From Zizania palustris (taxonomy: Eukaryota > Streptophyta > Magnoliopsida > Poales > Poaceae): a DNA stretch of 64,000 nucleotides. Shown piece after piece: positions 19,156 to 28,979 of this stretch. The stretch is taken from assembly GCA_019279435.1 (NCBI GenBank), contig JAAALK010000288.1, positions 51,961,742 through 52,025,741 on the forward strand. Direction: 5' to 3'. Under the pieces are notes generated by a model. The model searched no databases, was not told the origin of the DNA, and saw only the letters and a program-made list of their open reading frames with translations. Each line of letters begins with the position of its first letter. Position 1 is the stretch's first letter. A program made the translations under genes and the position numbers.

Positions 19156-21637
19156 CTTCTGGGCTGAGAGCCTCCTCACTGCCACCTATGTGCTCAATCG
19201 CCTGCCTTCTAAGGCCACGAGCGCTCCCACCCCTCACCATGCCTTATTCGGTACCCCACCTTCCTACACTCACCTTCGTGTTTTCGGGTGTGCTTGCTAT
19301 CCCAACACTTCTGCCACTGCTCCTCATAAGCTTGCGCCCCGCTCGACCTTGTGTGCGTTTCTTGGCTACTCCCCCGATCATAAGGGGTACCGTTGCTTTG
19401 ACCTCTCCTCTCGTCGTGTTCTTATCTCACGACATGTCATCTTCGCTGAGTCCGTCTTTCCTCTCTCCGTTGACTCCACACCCACCACCAGCCTTGCGTT
19501 GGACTCCCTGTTTTCTACTGACCCGGTGGTCCAGCCACCTTTGTCTTCTGCAGGTACATCCCCGGCTGTTCTGGTGGCTCTCCCGCCATCTGACGAGCCG
19601 TGTGTGACAGCGGAGCTGCCCGTCGTGCCGGCCGCGGCCCCCGTGCCCCTGGCTGTGCCACGTGCGGCCACTCACCAGCCGGCGTTGCCCTCCGCGCCAT
19701 GCGCGGCCCCGACGTCCTCCTCCGTGCAGCACGCGGCCCCGTCCCTGTCGCCTCCTGTGCCCGGGGTTGGCCCGTTGTTGCCGTCAGCGCCGTGTTCCGC
19801 CCCGGACACGGCCCCGGCCGTGCCCCGTGTCCCCGCGACACCTGCCGCGCCACGCGCGGCCCCAGCATCTTCTTCCCGCTACGCCAACCCTGTTCGGGTC
19901 TACCAGCGCCGCCCGACGGGGGTTGCACCGGCCTGCTCTCGCGCCGAGCCGTCGGTGTACCACCCGCCCCTCCTCCACCGCGATCCCCGCCACACTCACT
20001 CGATGGTGACTCGGCGGGCTGCGGGGGTCCTCCGTCCAGTTGACCGCCTGGTCCTCTCCGCCGCTACAGCGCCACCAGTCTCTCCCATACCCTCCACTGT
20101 TCGTGGCGCCCTAGCGGATCCTCACTGGCACCACGCGATGGAGGCAGAATATGCAGCCCTTCTGGCCAATCAGACCTGGGACCTGGTGCCTCGCCCCTCT
20201 GGCTGCAATGTGGTCACCGGCAAGTGGATCTGGACACACAAACGCAAGGCAGATGGATCGCTGGATCGCTACAAGGCTCGCTGGGTCCTTCGGGGTTTCA
20301 CCCAGCGCCCTGGAGTTGACTATGATGAGACCTTCAGCCCGGTGGTGAAGCCTGCGACTGTTCGGACCGTGCTCTCCCTGGCTCTCTCGAGGTCCTGGCC
20401 AGTTCACCAGCTTGATGTGAAGAATGCCTTCCTCCATGGCACCCTGACGGAGACTGTGTACTGCAGCCAGCCTGCGGGTTTTGTGGATCCTGCTCACCCT
20501 GACCGTGTTTGCCGGCTCAACAAGTCTCTGTATGGTCTGAAGCAGGCTCCTCGGGCTTGGTACAGTCAGTTCGCCTCCTTCCTGGTGTCTGTGGGGTTCA
20601 GCGAAGCCAAGAGTGACACTTCTTTGTTTGTCCTCCACCGCGGTGCTGACTCAGCCTACTTGCTGCTTTATGTGGATGACATTATCCTCACTGTGTCCAG
20701 CCAGTCTCTACTTCAGCGGATTGTCTCCTCGTTGCAGCAGGAGTTTGCCATGAAGGACCTTGGTGTGCTCCATCACTTCTTGGGAGTGACAGTGGAACAC
20801 CGCCCTGATGGCCTCATCCTTCACCAGCGCCAGTACGCCTTGGATGTCCTCCAACGCGCAGGGATGACTGACTGCAAGCCCTGTGCCACTCCAGTCGATG
20901 CTCAGTCCAAGATTTCCGGTACAAAGGGTACACCGGTGGATGATCCCACTGCCTACCGAAGCATTGCTGGCGCCCTTCAGTACCTCACTTTCACTCGGCC
21001 GGATATCTCCTATGCGGTGCAGCAGGTGTGTCTTCACATGCACGACCCCAGGGACCCACACCTTACCGCTATGAAGCGGATTCTCCGCTATCTACGTGGC
21101 TCCCTCGACTTTGGGCTTCACCTTCGGCGTTCTCTTGTTGCTGACCTCGTGGTTTACACTGACGCCGACTGGGCGGGCTGCCCAGACACGCGTCGCTCCA
21201 CCTCCGGCTACGCCGTCTTCCTTGGTGGCAACCTCGTGTCTTGGTCATCCAAGCGGCAGCCGGTTGTCTCCCGCTCCAGTGTCGAGGCTGAGTATCGGGC
21301 TGTTGCTAATGGGGTGGCCGAGGCATCCTGGCTCCGGCAGCTCCTCGGGGAGCTCCATTGCCCCCTCGCCAGGAGTACGTTGGTCTACTGCGACAACGTC
21401 AGCGCCGTCTACCTCTCCACCAACCCCGTCCAGCACCAACGCACCAAGCATGTGGAAATTGACCTCCACTTCGTTCGTGATCGTGTCGCCGTGGGAGCTG
21501 TCCGTGTCCTACATGTGCCTACCACCTCCCAGTTCGCCGACATCTTCACCAAAGGCTTGCCTTCCTCCACCTTCTCCGAGTTCCGCTCCAGTCTCAACAT
21601 CCGCTGCGCCGGAGTTTCGACTGCGGGGAGGTGTTAG
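19156..21637 (+). CDS. Integrase end, reverse transcriptase and RNase H of copia 2
   Basis: The reading resumes right after the second GCTCG with FWAESLLTATYVLNRLPS, the usual end of the copia integrase core, then VFGCACYPN. An alanine/proline-rich linker of about 150 residues leads to the RT: QTWDLVPRP, KARWVLRGFTQRPGVDYDE, DVKNAFLHGTLTETVY, LYGLKQAPRAW and the catalytic YVDDIILT. RNase H follows with DADWAGCPDTRRSTSGY and the standard TKHVEIDLHFVRD...FADIFTKGLP end. The frame is open to its natural end just before the LTR. RT and RNase H look functional. Copia 1 RT is clearly related but not identical. Confidence 0.93.
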
Positions 21638-21740
21638 AGTGTGTGTGTGTGTGGGGCCCCTGGTGTGTGGGCCCCTCCTGTAAGGCTCCCCTTTTATCCT
21701 CCCAACCCTAGGGAGAGGAATCTATCCATCTCTTCTTACA
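21632..21740 (+). repeat. 3' LTR of copia 2 (109 bp)
   Basis: TGTTAGAGTGTG...CTTCTTACA follows the purine tract GCGGGGAGG. The coding frame ends two codons inside it. A (TG)6-like run near its start matches the longer TG run in the 5' LTR. Confidence 0.9.
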
Positions 21741-22033
21741 TTTACTACTGTGCTACTGTTACTCAAATCACCTCAGGTCTACAGGTTGTGTTGCATTATG
21801 TTGTGTGGTTCAATAGACAAGCTGGAATAAACTACGATGATAAAAGTATGGTTTTCCTTAGAAATTGAGTTGAAATAGCATAAAAGAAGTTGGGAAATGG
21901 GTCAAATAAATGGCTTTAATGTTTTTAAATCAAAAATTTTATAATTATCGTGATGCCCATCACAAAAGAGCATGAGAGTAAATATTACTAATGTCAAAAG
22001 CTGTATTGAACATGCAAAAGAAACAGAACATAC

Positions 22034-22142
22034 CCTTGCCATAACAATAGCCATTTCCATGTTTAGTGATTGCTTGACAAACAGTTCATAATTACATGGT
22101 TTGTAGAAGAAACCTGCCAGCCAAGTCTCATTCCAGATGCGG
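22034..22142 (-). CDS. KOB1: KOBITO1-like exon 4
   Basis: The acceptor is ATTTTCAG|C and the donor AGG|GTATGT. The 109 nt encode the highly conserved RIWNETWLAGFFYKPCNYEL block and the helix ending MEMAIVMAR. The single leading base completes the serine codon begun in exon 3. It ends in phase 0, matching exon 5, which lies 14.3 kb away. Confidence 0.93.
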
Positions 22143-22317
22143 CTGAAAATTGTTTAACAACAAAAGTTCAGGGCACGAAAATATCAAGAAAATGCAGCAC
22201 TAAACTTGTTAGCAAGATACACATGGTTCCCTTGCACAAGGAAACAAAACTACAGGATGCAGTCAACAACTTCAGAAGTCAGAAAATGGTCCAATCTCAT
22301 GAAAAATATTTTAGTTA

Positions 22318-22600
22318 TGATACCAGTCAGGTTATCAAGGTAAATCTCACCCAACTAGGGAAGACCTTTATTCCTTGATAATCTTTTACATCTAGGACTG
22401 CTGCCCTTTTATAAGCCAAGGCAACCTAATCTCTAAGGACTCTAATAGATCAATCTACTAATATCTAGGGAAATCTAAACTGAATTGAAACAACCTAATC
22501 TCTAAGGACTCTAATAGATCAATCTACTAATATCTAGGGAAATCTAAACTGAATTGAAACAACCAGAATAAATCTAATCTGCTATTATTTAATCTATAAC
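22318..22600 (-). repeat. 3' LTR-like end, with a 69-bp tandem duplication
   Basis: Minus-strand reading starts TGTTATAGATT and ends CTGGTATCA. It contains a TATA-like TTATAAAAGGG near 22410 and two 69-bp tandem units at 22422-22490 and 22491-22559. Confidence 0.65.
22422..22559. repeat. 69-bp unit, two perfect tandem copies
   Basis: The units beginning CAACCTAATCTCTAAGG are identical over 69 bp and directly adjacent, so the duplication is recent. Confidence 0.95.
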
Positions 22601-23409
22601 ATTACACCCCTTTTTTTAACAGCTCGTCCGCGAGCTGTACCATTGGAATCATCTGATTGAGTTGTACTTGTTGCTCTCTTTTTTTCCCCTTTTGTGGACG
22701 ACCGGCCCATGAACGGCCCAGACGACCCACTGGCTGTGGTGGCTAGGGTTTCTACCCTAGCCGCCGTGTCTTCACGTGGCGGCGGTGTACCAGCGGGGCG
22801 TGCGGAAGACCGCCCGTGCGGCGCACGTGAAGGCGCAGGACGCGGCGAGCGGTGAGCAGCGCTCGTGGTTCGTCGGCGTGCATTCAGGCGTGGCCGGCGG
22901 TGGCGCTCGCAGGTGCGTGCAGGCGCGGCAAGCAGCGGCCGACGTGGTGCTCCGCGGCATGCAACCCAGGCGGCGGAACGCGGGGGACCAGCGCCTGCGG
23001 AACGCGGCGAACGGCGAGCAGCGCTCACGGTGCATCGGCATGCGTGCGGGCGCGGACGGCGGCGGCGCTCGCAGGTGCGTGCGGGCACGGCAAGCAGCGG
23101 CCGGCGTGGCGCTCCGCGGCATGCAACCCAGGCGGCGGAACACGGGGGACCAGCGCATGGAAGCACCTTGCTGTCTTCGTCCTTGACGCCCCCATTGGTG
23201 AAGACAACAACTCGATCTGACGCTCTATCTTCGAGTAATGCCAATCTGTGGTCATGGTCGTCGAGGCGGGCATTCATCGTGGTCATATCGCCCATCATCC
23301 AAGTAACTGCTGCCATGAGGAAGTCAAGCTTCTCATCAACGGACATGGTCGCAGGATCTTGAGCGGAACCGGACATGGTTGTCGATGTTCCGATCGGCTC
23401 TGATACCAA
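22594..23409 (-). CDS. Gag-like ORF of the intron 3 element
   Basis: The 271-residue frame starts next to the primer site. Its early segment (SVDEKLDFLMAAVTWMMGDM, RLDDHDHRLALLE) is a coiled-coil-like heptad stretch of the kind found at the N-terminus of plant gypsy gags. The middle is a GC-rich internal duplication of about 58 residues (SAAWVACRGAPRRPLL twice). The end is basic. No gag core or knuckle follows, so this is a gag head only. The first methionine overlaps the primer site; a later one (MSGSAQD) may be the real start. The plus-strand frames are shadows. Confidence 0.6.
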   Translation of the reverse strand: MVSEPIGTSTTMSGSAQDPATMSVDEKLDFLMAAVTWMMGDMTTMNARLDDHDHRLALLEDRASDRVVVFTNGGVKDEDSKVLPCAGPPCSAAWVACRGAPRRPLLAVPARTCERRRRPRPHACRCTVSAARRSPRSAGAGPPRSAAWVACRGAPRRPLLAAPARTCERHRRPRLNARRRTTSAAHRSPRPAPSRAPHGRSSARPAGTPPPREDTAARVETLATTASGSSGPFMGRSSTKGEKKRATSTTQSDDSNGTARGRAVKKRGVML

Positions 23410-23411
23410 AT

Positions 23412-23820
23412 TGATACCAACTAATTCCCTCTACTCCCTGTTACGTGCAGAACACAGGCAGGGAAAAGAACACAAGAGCAATCTCAGAACGGTGGACACG
23501 AACACAGTGGAGAGCCGGCGATTTCCTGGAGTTCCGGCGCCGGCGAGGAGCTGGCCGAACCCCCCAGGTAATCCCGCCCGAAAGAGGGATTTATTTCCTG
23601 GATAAACATCCCAAAAGACACTCCTAGGCCTTTATAGATCAGGCTACAAACCAGAAACAAACTCCTAACATTAAGGGATAACTAATTCTGTTCTTATTCA
23701 AACATAGTAACTAATTTATTCAAATGCTGCCACTTATTTGAACCCACGCCATTAGGCGCCTTCCCCTTGCTGGGCTGTTTTACGACGCGCGTATTTGCGC
23801 CCAACAAATGCATCTATAAC
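23412..23820 (-). repeat. 5' LTR-like end of the intron 3 element
   Basis: Minus-strand reading starts TGTTATAGATGC and ends TTGGTATCA before the primer site. A TATA-like CTATAAAGGCC lies near 23630. Outside the termini it has no visible similarity to 22318-22600. Confidence 0.65.
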
Positions 23821-24066
23821 AGTTAACAATAATGTTATAGAGAAACAAGTTGGCTGCTTATATTTACTAAAATTCAACCACATCCTTTGAATCAAATTGT
23901 GTCATACCTTATATCACTGCATTTCTAATCAACATCTTGTGAAAGCAGTTTTTACTTACAAAAATTAAATTTTAGACAGTCCATAAATCAATTTACAACC
24001 AAACTTTAATTTTTACATGAACTATAAAAATCTATATAGCTTTCCAGTATTCAACGCTCAACATAC

Positions 24067-24119
24067 CTTCTGTCCTGTTTCTCTTTCAGTTCTTTAGTTC
24101 TGAAAATTATTTTTACACC
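24067..24119 (-). CDS. KOB1: KOBITO1-like exon 3
   Basis: A 53-nt mini-exon between GTTTAG| and |GTATGT. It encodes GVKIIFRTKELKEKQDR plus two bases of a serine codon completed by exon 4. It fits the family block between the SI(R/P) and RIWNETW segments exactly, which is why so short an exon can be called. Confidence 0.9.
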
Positions 24120-24189
24120 CTAAACAGAGATAAAAGAGTCAGCACTAGATCATACAAAAGTAACGGAGCACAACGGCAGACTTGTTTAC

Positions 24190-24338
24190 CCGAATAGAAT
24201 CAAGAACAGAAGTCACAGCTGGTTTTGCAGCCTCTCCTTCAACAAAAGGATAAAGTGTGAAACACCGATGACCTTGTGATAATACAACCATGGAAGAATT
24301 TGTTGCAGGCCTGCAGCTGTGCTTCCTGTGATACAGAT
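24190..24338 (-). CDS. KOB1: KOBITO1-like exon 2, one base deleted
   Basis: The acceptor is ATATTGCAG|ATCTG and the donor CGG|GTAAAC. It encodes ICITGSTAAGLQQ... in one frame and FVEGEAAKPAVTSVLDSIR in the next. The two join only if a run of four T (near 24245-24252) is read as five. The exon is 149 nt, while both borders are phase 0 and demand a multiple of three. Confidence 0.9.
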
Positions 24339-24721
24339 CTGCAATATCATGAAGATATATCCAAGTTACATAATCAGCTAAAGAAAAGCTCATGATGTGC
24401 TGCACATGACTCCAGACATACATAACAGATTCTCACAATTAATATAGGATTAATTCAGATTTCAAATTGAAAAGTATATTGCTGTCTTATGGATAAAAGT
24501 AGACCATTTCAGATCACCATAAATCCATAATATTCCAGTGTTAAGGCATGATCATCCAAGTCTTCTCTATTTCATCAAATATTTTAAAACCATAAGAACT
24601 GCAAGTATGTTATGTCTTGGCTATTTGGACTTAGAACTGTGTAGAAAATAGTTGTGGGTAGCCAGGCTTGAGGCTGTTCACGTCTTGCCGCACAGTAGAG
24701 GGTGTTCACCTCTTGCCGGAT
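24339..24721. other. Intron 1 segment next to exon 2, nothing recognised
   Basis: AT-rich intronic sequence running up to the copia fragment. I saw no coding or repeat structure. Confidence 0.5.
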
Positions 24722-24974
24722 TTGTGACAACATCAGTGCTGTCTACATGACCTCCAACCCAATTCAGCATCAACGAACCAAGCACATTGAGATTGATCTC
24801 CACTTTATCCGCGAACAAGTCGCCATTGGTGATCTTCAAGTTCTGCATATTCCCACTTCCTCCCAATATGCAGATATTTTCACCAAAGGCCTACCTTCTT
24901 CAATATTCATAGAGTTCAGGTCCAGTCTCAACATGCAAGGTGCCAGACATTTCGACTGCGGGGGCATGTTAGAA
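24722..24974 (+). pseudogene. Copia RNase H C-terminus fragment
   Basis: The frame gives CDNISAVYMTSNPIQHQRTK, then EIDLHFIREQ, the FTKGLP motif and a stop just inside the LTR. This is the last 85 residues of a copia polyprotein, close to copia 1 and 2. Everything upstream is missing. Confidence 0.9.
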
Positions 24975-25211
24975 TAAACTTTGTGGTCCTGTTTTGCGGG
25001 TCCGGCATTGTCTACCTTGGCTGCCAAGTCCTCTTCGAGGCCTTGGCTTCCAAGTCCTCTACCCCTATATACTGTTCTCTTTGTAATCTTGTTTGTATAT
25101 GAATTTATCAAGGATCCAATACAACTCACACTTAGGCTTGCTTTTGGGCCGCAGACAAAGCTCCCTACCAGTGTGGACCAAAGGTTGGCTCACTCCTAGA
25201 GTGAGCCAACA
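24967..25211 (+). repeat. Copia LTR shared by two different internal fragments
   Basis: TGTTAGAATAAAC...GAGCCAACA, 245 bp, follows a short purine tract (GCGGGGGCA). It is itself followed by a primer site (TGGTATCAAAGTC, 25214-25226). Internal sequence on both sides of one LTR is the arrangement left by recombination between elements. Confidence 0.82.
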
Positions 25212-25269
25212 AATGGTATCAAAGTCTAGTCCACATTCTCTAGTGCCTGTCTAGTCTTGGTACGACTTC

Positions 25270-26827
25270 AAACCACCTATGCATTTTTTCCGAGTGTTCG
25301 GCTGTGTTGCACATGTGAAGGTTGTAGGAGGTCATCTCAAGAAACTTGATGATCGGAGTGTGCCAATGGTGTTCATCGGATACGAAGAAGGTACCAAGGC
25401 GTACAGGTTTTTCAATCCAAACACCAAGCGCGTGCATGTATCGCGTGATGTTGTATTTGATGAAGGAAGGTCATGGAGCTGGGATGAAGGCGAAGGTGGC
25501 ACTCACATGAAAGGACAAGAGCCATTCCACGTCGAGTATACCACGGTGACTCTTCACCGTGGTGCTGTCCTAGAAAATGTACTGGACAAGAACAGTCCAG
25601 AGGCTCCAACGGCTTCATCGACACCAAGGGCATCCTCGTCGGCATCCAACTCGGGCCTGCCTGAAGGGTTACAGAACGATGGCGCACCGCCAACGTCTGT
25701 GTCTCCTGAACCAGGAAGTGGCAGAGTGTTGGAGTTTGCTACTCCTCCTAGTGAACCGAATCTTGATGACGCCCACAACAATCAAACACCTCTGCGTTTC
25801 AGGTTGTTGGACAATATTCTTGGGCCGGTTGAAAACCCAGGAGTGGCTGAGAGGGAGGTTGATGACATCGAAGATCTCCTCCTGGCTGTGGGAGATGAGC
25901 CAGCCAATTTTGAGGAAGCATGCCGTGAAGAGTGTTGGTGCATGGCGATGAAGGAGGAGATGTCCTCCATTTAGCAGAACAGCACCTGGATGTTGGTGAA
26001 TCTGCCCCATGGCCATCGCCCCATTGGCCTGAAGTGGGTATTCAAGGTCAAGAGAGACGAGGAGGGCGCCATTATCAAGCACAAAGCTCGCCTTGTCGCA
26101 AAAGGGTATGTTCAGAGAGAAGGCATCGACTTTGATGAGGTGTTTGCTCCAGTGGCCAGGATGGAATCCATACGCATGTTGTTTGCGGTGGCGGCACAAG
26201 AGGGTTGGTTGGTGCATCACATGGATGTGAAGTCAGCATTTCTGAATGGAGAGCTGAAAGAGGAGGTTTATGCTCAGCAACCGCCGGGTTTTATTGCTGC
26301 TGGCCATGAAGGGAAGGTCTTGAAGCTAAAGAAGGCTTTGTACGGGCTGCGACAAGCACCGAGGGCATGGAACTCAAAGCTTGACAGCAGCCTTCGCAGC
26401 CTCGGGTTCACTCGGTGTGCCAGTGAGCACGAGATGTACACAAAGGGGACAACAGCAACACGTGTGGTGGTGGGTGTCTATGTAGATGATCTGATCATCA
26501 CAGGTGTCAATCCAGCAGATGTAGATGGCTTCAAGTCAGAGATGCGTCGACTGTTCAGAATGAGTGATCTTGGGTTGCTTTCATACTATCTTGGGATAGA
26601 AGTAAAACAAGGACAACACTCCACTCTGGGACAGGCGGCATACGCAAAGAAACTGTTGGAGAAGGCGGGGATGAAGGACTGTAAACCTTGTCACACACCA
26701 ATGGAGGTGCGGCTAAAACTGTCCACAGAGAGCAACACACCAGAAGTTGATGCCACTTCATATCGCAACTTGGTCGGTAGCTTGTAGTATTTGGTGCATA
26801 CACGGGCTGATATTGCATTTGTTCTGG
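25270..26827 (+). pseudogene. Copia integrase end and reverse transcriptase, second lineage, truncated
   Basis: The reading begins at HFFRVFGCVAHVKVVGG, the post-integrase block, and passes an acidic linker. A TAG at 25972-25974 precedes the RT (WVFKVKRDEEG, DVKSAFLNGELKEEVYAQQPPG, LYGLRQAPRAWN, catalytic YVDDLIITG). The AFLNGEL signature differs from the AFLHGTL of copia 1 and 2, so it is another lineage. A second TAG (26785-26787) and an abrupt end at HTRADIAFVL leave RNase H absent. The junction at 26827/26828 abuts a Tat-family fragment. Confidence 0.88.
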
Positions 26828-28094
26828 ACACTCCGAAGCCGTGAAGAGCCTTGCCCAATCACTTTTACGGGTTGGTGAAGCCTCGGGCTCCGAGACAACG
26901 GCGGCCACCTCCGGAGCCACAGGCCCCAAGACCACAGTGGCTACCTTCAGCTCCGAGTGCTCGCTCGCCTCCATGCTAGGGGCTCCCGTATCTGAAGCCT
27001 CCGGAAGATTCCTCAAAGGCTCCACGAGTTCCGAAGGGCCTTCAGAGTGTCGAGGAGATGAACCCTCCGGCTCGTCGTCATCCACTCTCCTTCGCTTCGA
27101 ACCAGCGCTCAAAGGTATTGGATCCACAAGCTCTAGGAGATCTGGTAGTTCAACTTCGAGCCAGATCCATACATAGTTGTGTTGCTCCTAGGTCCCCACC
27201 AAAGCAAGCCTCTAACTCCATTCGATCAGTGTTAGAGCCCCCACAATGCACTCGACCGCTATGATGGCGTCCTCCGACATTCGTACTTCGCGCGTGGTTG
27301 CAATTATGAAGTATGTTGGTCAAGACGCTAGAGCGAAGCGTTAAGGAAGCACGAAGACAAGTCAAGGCCTTACCGAGGTACTCCGAAGATACGTCCTGCG
27401 GGCCGCCTGCGCCGAAACCTACGAAGAGGGTCTTCGCCGAAAAGGAATTTATGAACTCCTTGCAAAGCTAGAAGTATGGACTCCCAAAGGCCAAGGCCCT
27501 CTCCACGTCGTCCCTCTCCGTCCTCTTCTTTAGATGGCAGCTGGCGTCATGAAGATACCCGAAGACATCCGCACGCCCCTCACACCCTTTAGCCCGCATG
27601 GCCCACTCGAAGATTGCGAGGCGCGCCACGGTGTTCGGAGATAGGTGGGGAAGCTCGAAGTTGTACATCTTCAATACTTCACCAAGCATTGTTTCGGTTG
27701 GAACCCCGAGCCCAACTTTGAAGAAGGCCTTGAAGACTATTGCCTCACCGGCTTGAGGCTCGGAAACAACTTCAGACTCCGGTATCCGAATGGATACCTT
27801 ACTAGAGATCTTCCCGACACATACCCTGTTGATGGACTCCTCTGTGGACGTCGTCGCCCGCAGCTCTAAAGTTTGCTCGAATTTGTCCGACGACAAACGA
27901 AGGTCAAACTTCTGGAGGCGCTTCGCCAGAGTCTTCGCTGCGGCCACCGCTACTGCCACAGTTTGGGCTTGAACAGAGCTCAACCCGCCACCAAGGGTGA
28001 GGACCTTCTTCGACGAACTCTTCTTCAGCATATCACTAGGGGCTCCGGCCACCAAGGCTAAGGGTTCCAAAGGGAAGGAAGCTAGGGGCTCCAA
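26828..28094 (-). pseudogene. Antisense Tat gene, copy D (PF04195-type domain)
   Basis: The main frame (27468-28094) carries the domain annotated in plants as 'putative gypsy type transposon' (PF04195 type). Its markers are VFKAFFKVGLGVP, LPHLSPNTVARLAIFEWAM and RAKGCEGRADVF. A lysine-rich head precedes it. A further minus-strand frame nearer 27127 (PEASDTGAPSMEASEHSE) corresponds to a later exon of the same gene. A TATA box (CCTATAAAAG on the minus strand, 28163-28171) stands about 75 bp upstream of the ATG at 28094. Function is unknown; no catalytic motif is apparent. Confidence 0.7.
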
Positions 28095-28655
28095 AGAAGG
28101 CTAGAGGATTTGAAGGAAGAGAGCAAGACACGAGCGCGTAATGAACCCTAGGGGCCGGGGGGCTTTTATAGGCGGTAAAAAGCCGCGCCGCTCCCCTCGG
28201 CCAAGTCTTTCGTTACCCAGAAGCCACCCCACGCAGTCTACGACTGGTGGGGCCAAGGTAAAAACCAAAGTGTTGCACCCTGCGCGACAACGGTTTGATT
28301 TCGAACCGTTGGCCCCCAATGTCGGTTGGGCTTCCGAGGACGTCCCATCCGTCCCAGTCGGGCATTTAATATTGGCACAATTCGAGGCTACCCCTCCGAA
28401 GACAAGCTCCAGAGGCCTATCATTTGAAGGTGCCATTTTACAAGTGTCATTTGCCCCTGGGCACACGCACCCCTTCACTAAAGAAGGGCTAAATGCGAGG
28501 GGCTACTGTTGGGCAAAATAGTTTACCCTAATAGAGGCCTAATGACAAGTAAGTTTCGAGGCCTCAGCAAGGCCGAAGCCCATTAGGCTAGCAAGGCCAA
28601 TAGCAAGCCTCAGCCCCGTCTTCTCGAGCGAAGCCCGCTCCAAAGGCCGCTATGA
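26828..28655 (+). mobile_element. Tat-family remnant D: antisense gene and start of a 3' LTR
   Basis: What remains is the region after pol: the antisense gene on the minus strand, then a purine tract (GCGAGGGGCTAC, ending 28506) and the first 150 bp of an LTR starting TGTTGGGCAAAATAG at 28507. Element orientation is plus, inferred from the tract. The LTR is cut off near 28655. The gene is more diverged from copies A-C than they are from each other. Confidence 0.7.
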
Positions 28656-28797
28656 AGATTACTTGTTTATCATACTTTTTTCATATACTAAAATAAAACT
28701 TGTTTTTACTTTATTATATGTATTTATCATTTATTAATATGTGTGTAAATTGAACCTATTTATTTGTTTATCATTCTTTTTCATATATTAAGGGTTT

Positions 28798-28977
28798 TTT
28801 CATTCTGTCGGTTCCGTATTCGTATCCGCTCCTTATTTGGTGCATATTCGTTTCTGATGGTATCCACTTTCATATCCATTTCTGGGATATCCGTATCCGT
28901 TTTCGTTTCCCTGAAAAATACGGAAACGGATATGATAACACTCATTTCCATTTGTTTCCGCTCCGTTTTCATCCCTA
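28798..28977. mobile_element. hAT-like transposon end or MITE fragment
   Basis: The segment is rich in CGGATATCCGTATCCG-like runs and ends CCGTTTTCATCCCTA. On the minus strand that is TAGGGATGAAAACGG, a terminal motif I associate with plant hAT elements. No matching left terminus is visible, so it is a fragment or a diverged copy. The minus-strand ORFs in it are fortuitous. Confidence 0.4.
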
Positions 28978-28979
28978 CA

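Larger units (their letters stand above)
8531..21740 (+). mobile_element. Ty1/copia element with very short LTRs (copia 2), split by a CRM-like element
   Basis: LTRs of only 103 and 109 bp bound a full copia coding order: gag, protease, integrase, RT, RNase H. A perfect TGGTATCAGAGCC primer site and a purine-rich tract stand in the right places. The CRM-like element interrupts the integrase gene with target duplication GCTCG, so copia 2 is older. Frame changes near 10290 and 10700 and a deletion in the integrase core make it non-autonomous, while RT and RNase H are intact. No target duplication is visible around copia 2 itself: the left LTR starts inside the TG repeat and lacks the first bases (TGTTAGAG) of the right LTR. 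It lies in intron 4 of the KOBITO1-like gene, in the opposite orientation. Confidence 0.92.
22318..23820 (-). mobile_element. Gag-only retroelement with two dissimilar LTRs in intron 3
   Basis: On the minus strand the order is LTR (23412-23820), primer site TGGTATCAGAGC (23397-23408), a gag-like ORF, a purine tract (22602-22618 region) and LTR (22318-22600). AGTTA flanks both ends (22313-22317 and 23821-23825), which indicates one integration event. Yet the two LTRs share only their terminal motifs (TGTTATAGAT at one end, GGTATCA at the other). There is no pol, so the element depends on others. It lies in the same direction as the KOBITO1-like gene. Confidence 0.65.

Noticed and set aside
22776..23362. 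Plus-strand open frames in intron 3 with repeated RHATQAAERGG-like peptides
   Set aside because: Shadows of the duplicated GC-rich gag head on the minus strand.
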